Source: Pseudoalteromonas sp. OOF1S-7
Lineage (GTDB): Bacteria; Pseudomonadota; Gammaproteobacteria; Enterobacterales; Alteromonadaceae
Reading direction: 5' to 3'
DNA: 64,000 bases
NCBI RefSeq assembly: GCF_022347765.1
Contig: NZ_JAKRFZ010000024.1
Coordinates: forward strand, 1-64,000
The position numbers and the translations under genes are program-made. The notes beneath the pieces were generated by a model. That model saw nothing but the letters and a program-made list of their open reading frames with translations, did no database searches and had not been told where the DNA came from. Below are positions 61,663-64,000 of this stretch, piece by piece. Position 1 is the first letter of the stretch, and every line of letters begins with the position of its first letter.

Positions 61663-61989
61663 CTAAGTGCCTTGCGCGTCAGTGTAGCGATTGATCAATA
61701 AGCTGGCGACCTGCTGCTTAACCGCGCGCTTGTCGCTGGGGTCTACGCCAAAGCGTTGCGCCAGCAGGGCAATTTCTTCGTCTGTAAGATTGAATGACAA
61801 ACGTTGTCGGGTTTTTTTCGATTTGACTTCTAAATCGAGGATTTTTCGGATCATATCCGACGGCGTTAACTCTTCATCGATGGCCTGTTTTTTCAGGCTT
61901 TTCTGCACCTCTGTGGTTAAGTCAAACGCCATTTGAGTCGCCCGCAGCGCCCGCTCCTGACGCTGCCATTTCGCTTGTTTATCGGTCAC
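61663..61989 (-). CDS. Predicted ribbon-helix-helix protein, distal gene of the yjfI-like operon
   Basis: A 108-residue basic protein with no signal peptide. MAFDLTTEVQKSLKKQAIDE followed by ELTPSDMIRKILDLEV has the beta-helix-helix spacing of ribbon-helix-helix DNA-binding proteins, and RLSFNLTDEEIALLAQRFGV followed by KRAVKQQVASLLI looks like a second, weaker copy. This is a pattern reading, not a family match. It overlaps the upstream gene by four bases. It could be an autoregulator of this operon, which would explain the twin palindrome at 63832-63880, but nothing proves it. Confidence 0.62.
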   Translation of the reverse strand: MTDKQAKWQRQERALRATQMAFDLTTEVQKSLKKQAIDEELTPSDMIRKILDLEVKSKKTRQRLSFNLTDEEIALLAQRFGVDPSDKRAVKQQVASLLINRYTDAQGT

Positions 61990-62624
61990 GAGTCGGCTCC
62001 GGGAAACAGATCAACAATATCACTGAGTGGTCGTGTCAGCGTCAGGGACACTTCCGTCTCTCCGCCGTCCCAGACTTCAATATTGATACTGTGCTTTTCA
62101 TCAGGCGAAACCAGCTCAATCACCTCGCACACTTCCCCGCTTTCATCCTGATACCTTGGCAGTGTGCGCTCCCGGTAATCCTGCTCATAATAATAGGCGA
62201 CATAAGGCGCTTCACTTTGCTGATAGCTCTGCCCAAGAAAGCGTTCGAATGCCGCCGGCTTTGCCTGTGTTTCGATCTGGGTCAGTGACTCTTCATCGAA
62301 GATCCGGGCAAATTCATCAAGAGTGAATATGGCATCCACATCATCGCGCTGGATCTTCACAGAAAAGTTCGCAAACTCCTCACCATCATCCTGCTCAATC
62401 TGTAAGAATACGACTTTACCTGACTCAGACTCCAGCACAAACTCATAGTCAGCACTGCGCTGGTACTGATAGGTTTGTACCGCAGTAACCTTTAGCGTCT
62501 GGCCTTTCAACCAGTCCGGGTAGGCAAATGAATCGATCACGGTCAGCATATCACCCACGCGTAAATCACGAGCATGATTGAGCTGGCGCTCTGGCGTTTT
62601 CTTAGATTTAAAAAAACCAAACAT
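61986..62624 (-). CDS. Hypothetical protein in the YjfI/YjfJ operon
   Basis: A 212-residue acidic cytoplasmic protein. It opens MFGFFKSKKTPERQLNHARD, then LRVGDMLTVIDSFAYPDWLK and LKVTAVQTYQYQRSADYEFV, which read as a small beta domain. A Tyr/Glu-rich segment (YVAYYYEQDYRERTLPRYQD) and a C-terminal beta part (SINIEVWDGGETEVSLTLTR) follow. The position matches that of YjfK (DUF2491) after yjfI-yjfJ in Escherichia coli, and the opening MFGFFK is similar, but homology is not certain. It overlaps the ribbon-helix-helix-like gene. Confidence 0.72.
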   Translation of the reverse strand: MFGFFKSKKTPERQLNHARDLRVGDMLTVIDSFAYPDWLKGQTLKVTAVQTYQYQRSADYEFVLESESGKVVFLQIEQDDGEEFANFSVKIQRDDVDAIFTLDEFARIFDEESLTQIETQAKPAAFERFLGQSYQQSEAPYVAYYYEQDYRERTLPRYQDESGEVCEVIELVSPDEKHSINIEVWDGGETEVSLTLTRPLSDIVDLFPGADS

Positions 62625-62652
62625 AACTCACCTTTAAGAAATTAGAGAAGGC

Positions 62653-62679
62653 AAAAAAGGAGGCCAGGCCTCCTTTTTT
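62653..62679 (-). terminator. Intra-operon terminator after the PspA-like gene
   Basis: AAAAAAGGAGG / CCTCCTTTTTT perfect 11-bp stem with a 5-base loop, 14 bases past the yjfJ-like stop and 29 bases before the next gene's start. It should cut transcription of the two distal genes to a fraction. Confidence 0.85.
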
Positions 62680-62692
62680 CAGTCAAGCCACA

Positions 62693-63382
62693 TTATTTTG
62701 CTTGCTTTGCCTTAATGCGGTCCAGAATATCATTGCTCTTTTGCGTTGTACCAATACCTGCTTCAGCCATTTTGGCTTTCAGATCAGCACCCGTTGCCGC
62801 AGCTTCCAACTCTTTGGCGGCAGCCAGTTGGTCCTGCCGGTCCAGCTGACGCTGCTTAATGCGCTCAAGAGACTGACGTGCATTCACCATGGATGATTCA
62901 TTGGTGTTCAGAGTACTGTTGACCGCCATCGTGGCCTTCTGTACGCTTTCGGTCGTTTTTACCATAGTCAGTTGACGCTGGTTTTCTTTGATCGACTTTT
63001 CTGCATCTTTGACTTGTTGTTTAAGTAAAATAACATGCTTAGTAAAACCATCCAGCACTTGCTGATGCTCTTCTTTCTCAGTTTCAAACTCACCAATTTT
63101 TTCGGCAATTTCGACCGCCAGCGCTTCGTTGCCCTGTTGCAGTGCCTGACCTGCATATTCTTCGTGCTCGGCAATGCTCTCGTCCAGCGCGGCCAGTTTG
63201 CGCTTGGTCTGCATTTCTTTCGCCATCACTTCAGTGAGGCTCTTTTTGGCTTTCGCCAGGGCATTTTTCGCGTCGGCAATTTCCTGCTCAAAAATACGGA
63301 TGCCATTGGCATCAACAATCGACTCGCCCACTTCACGGGCACCGCCACGCACAGCAGTAAATAACTTCTTTAGAATACTCAT
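62693..63382 (-). CDS. PspA/IM30 family protein, YjfJ-like
   Basis: A 229-residue coiled-coil protein of the PspA/IM30 (ESCRT-III-like) family, the second in this window. The N-terminal membrane-binding helix is MSILKKLFTAVRGGAREVGE, followed by long heptads (DANGIRIFEQEIADAKNALA, KKSLTEVMAKEMQTKRKLAA). It fits the YjfJ branch, which pairs with YjfI. It starts 15 bases after the yjfI-like stop. Likely role: membrane remodelling or stress protection. The 35137-35802 PspA is clearly distinct in sequence and has a different promoter type. Confidence 0.9.
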   Translation of the reverse strand: MSILKKLFTAVRGGAREVGESIVDANGIRIFEQEIADAKNALAKAKKSLTEVMAKEMQTKRKLAALDESIAEHEEYAGQALQQGNEALAVEIAEKIGEFETEKEEHQQVLDGFTKHVILLKQQVKDAEKSIKENQRQLTMVKTTESVQKATMAVNSTLNTNESSMVNARQSLERIKQRQLDRQDQLAAAKELEAAATGADLKAKMAEAGIGTTQKSNDILDRIKAKQAK

Positions 63383-63397
63383 TTCACTTCTCCACTA

Positions 63398-63811
63398 TTA
63401 ATCTTTTAAGTACACAGTCACAGCATCCAGTGCTTCGATGGCATTGTCTGCCAGCGTGACCAGTTCGTGCGTTATCTCATCGATGGAGGAGGAAACAGCC
63501 AGCGCGCCAAAAATAGCGTACTGTTCATCAATTTTAGCAAACGCACTCAACGGGATCGGCACATTGAGTTTTAACAGTGCTTCGTTTAACTCATTCAGTA
63601 ACTCAGGCTTCACTTCGTTCTCGTTGAACAGATAACTGATACACACCAGTTGCTCTTCTGTCTGAGTTACAAAGATCGGTAATTCGTCATTTCCCTCTAC
63701 AATCACTTGCAATACATCCTGCTCGCCCTCATTGGAGATCAGAAAGGATTCGAAGTTAGCACCTTCTGTTTCAAACGATGCCAATTTGATTGATAACTCA
63801 TTTAATTCCAT
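63398..63811 (-). CDS. yjfI: YjfI/DUF2170 family protein
   Basis: A 137-residue acidic protein of the DUF2170 family (YjfI in Escherichia coli). Visible family parts: LSIKLASFETEGANFESFLI, VLQVIVEGNDELPIFVTQTE, YLFNENEVKPELLNELNEAL and IPLSAFAKIDEQYAIFGALA. It always seems to travel with a PspA-like gene. The function is not established. First gene of the four-gene operon; the twin palindrome lies in its upstream region. ATG 63811 has AAAGAAAG upstream. Confidence 0.87.
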   Translation of the reverse strand: MELNELSIKLASFETEGANFESFLISNEGEQDVLQVIVEGNDELPIFVTQTEEQLVCISYLFNENEVKPELLNELNEALLKLNVPIPLSAFAKIDEQYAIFGALAVSSSIDEITHELVTLADNAIEALDAVTVYLKD

Positions 63812-63831
63812 CTTTCTTTACCTTTTGGTTT

Positions 63832-63880
63832 TGACATATTATGTCTGAGTTAAGATTTGCATGTGCGACATAATATGTCA
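63832..63880. promoter_or_regulatory. Twin palindromic operator upstream of the yjfI-like operon
   Basis: Two 13-bp perfect palindromes, GACATATTATGTC (63833-63845) and GACATAATATGTC (63867-63879), separated by 21 bases, each extended by one base to form a larger inverted repeat (TGACATATTATGTC and GACATAATATGTCA). They sit 22-70 bases before the yjfI ATG. I do not know a regulator with this site. TTGACA at the right copy could be a -35 on the minus strand, but I see no good -10. Confidence 0.65.
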
Positions 63881-63891
63881 ACACTGTTGCG

Positions 63892-64000
63892 TTAATTTTT
63901 ATACAGTTCATCTTCGGTTTGCCATGCCTGGCGGTAATAATCGTACAGTACACCTGAGCCTAACCGGTTGACTTCAATCTCTTTATTCTTGTCAAAAAAG
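63892..64000 (-). CDS. C-terminal end of a protein, cut by window edge
   Basis: The minus strand reads a stop (TAA at 63894-63892) preceded by about 35 codons: FFDKNKEIEVNRLGSGVLYD and YYRQAWQTEDELYKN. There is too little to assign. It lies on the same strand, 80 bases upstream of the yjfI-like gene, and is separated from it by the twin palindrome. Confidence 0.5.
   Translation of the reverse strand, partial: FFDKNKEIEVNRLGSGVLYDYYRQAWQTEDELYKN

Noticed and set aside
1..64000. CRISPR array, tRNA or rRNA genes, prophage
   Set aside because: No regularly spaced repeats, no cloverleaf with a T-loop signature, no rRNA signature sequence and no phage structural genes were found on reading.

Overview
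The window looks like chromosomal DNA of a marine gammaproteobacterium of the Alteromonadales, most likely Pseudoalteromonas. The reasons are gene content and order: rpmB-rpmG beside radC/coaBC/slmA, a manganese-type pyrophosphatase, TIGR03899, TIGR04219, DUF2333 and DUF3016 proteins, the divergent efp-epmA/epmB cluster, and a short intergenic repeat with ATACCAATTT ends of the kind I associate with this genus. The genus call is inference. No tRNA, rRNA, CRISPR array or prophage was seen.

Left accessory part (1-14.8 kb): the end of an IS481-family insertion sequence lies against a minus-strand operon. The operon holds a secreted FN3/PQQ-like protein, a giant exported SpvB/FG-GAP/RHS protein of about 3745 residues whose C-terminal 360 residues follow the RHS core, and two small membrane proteins plus a Sel1-like protein downstream. 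This resembles a polymorphic toxin or Tc-like (TcB/TcC) locus and is the most unusual part of the window.

Core and envelope genes (15-35 kb): a lipoprotein alkaline phosphatase, a CPA1 Na+/H+ antiporter, Mn-dependent pyrophosphatase, ribosomal proteins L28 and L33, RadC, CoaBC, the nucleoid occlusion factor SlmA (dut is not between coaBC and slmA), an exported S9 peptidase, a YgiQ radical SAM protein, and a REC-DUF3369-GGDEF(degenerate)-EAL protein. TIGR03899, TIGR04219 and DUF2333 proteins and a periplasmic copper chaperone follow.

Middle (35-54 kb): a small psp operon (PspA, PspC-domain protein, small membrane protein) with a good sigma-54 promoter; DusA, GalE, a TolB-like protein, a PrkB-type phosphoribulokinase, the housecleaning pair YjjX/YjjG, RlmB with RNase R, a hybrid histidine kinase, an EamA transporter with a glycerophosphodiesterase, and a chemoreceptor. 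The EF-P module follows: efp, its beta-lysyl ligase epmA, and the lysine 2,3-aminomutase epmB.

Right part (54-64 kb): an RND efflux pump with its adaptor, a flavin amine oxidase, an unknown membrane protein, and a YjfI/YjfJ(PspA-like) operon. A twin palindrome lies upstream of that operon, and it ends with a predicted ribbon-helix-helix protein. The last gene is cut by the window edge.

Many genes are closed by clear intrinsic terminators, which helps define the transcription units.
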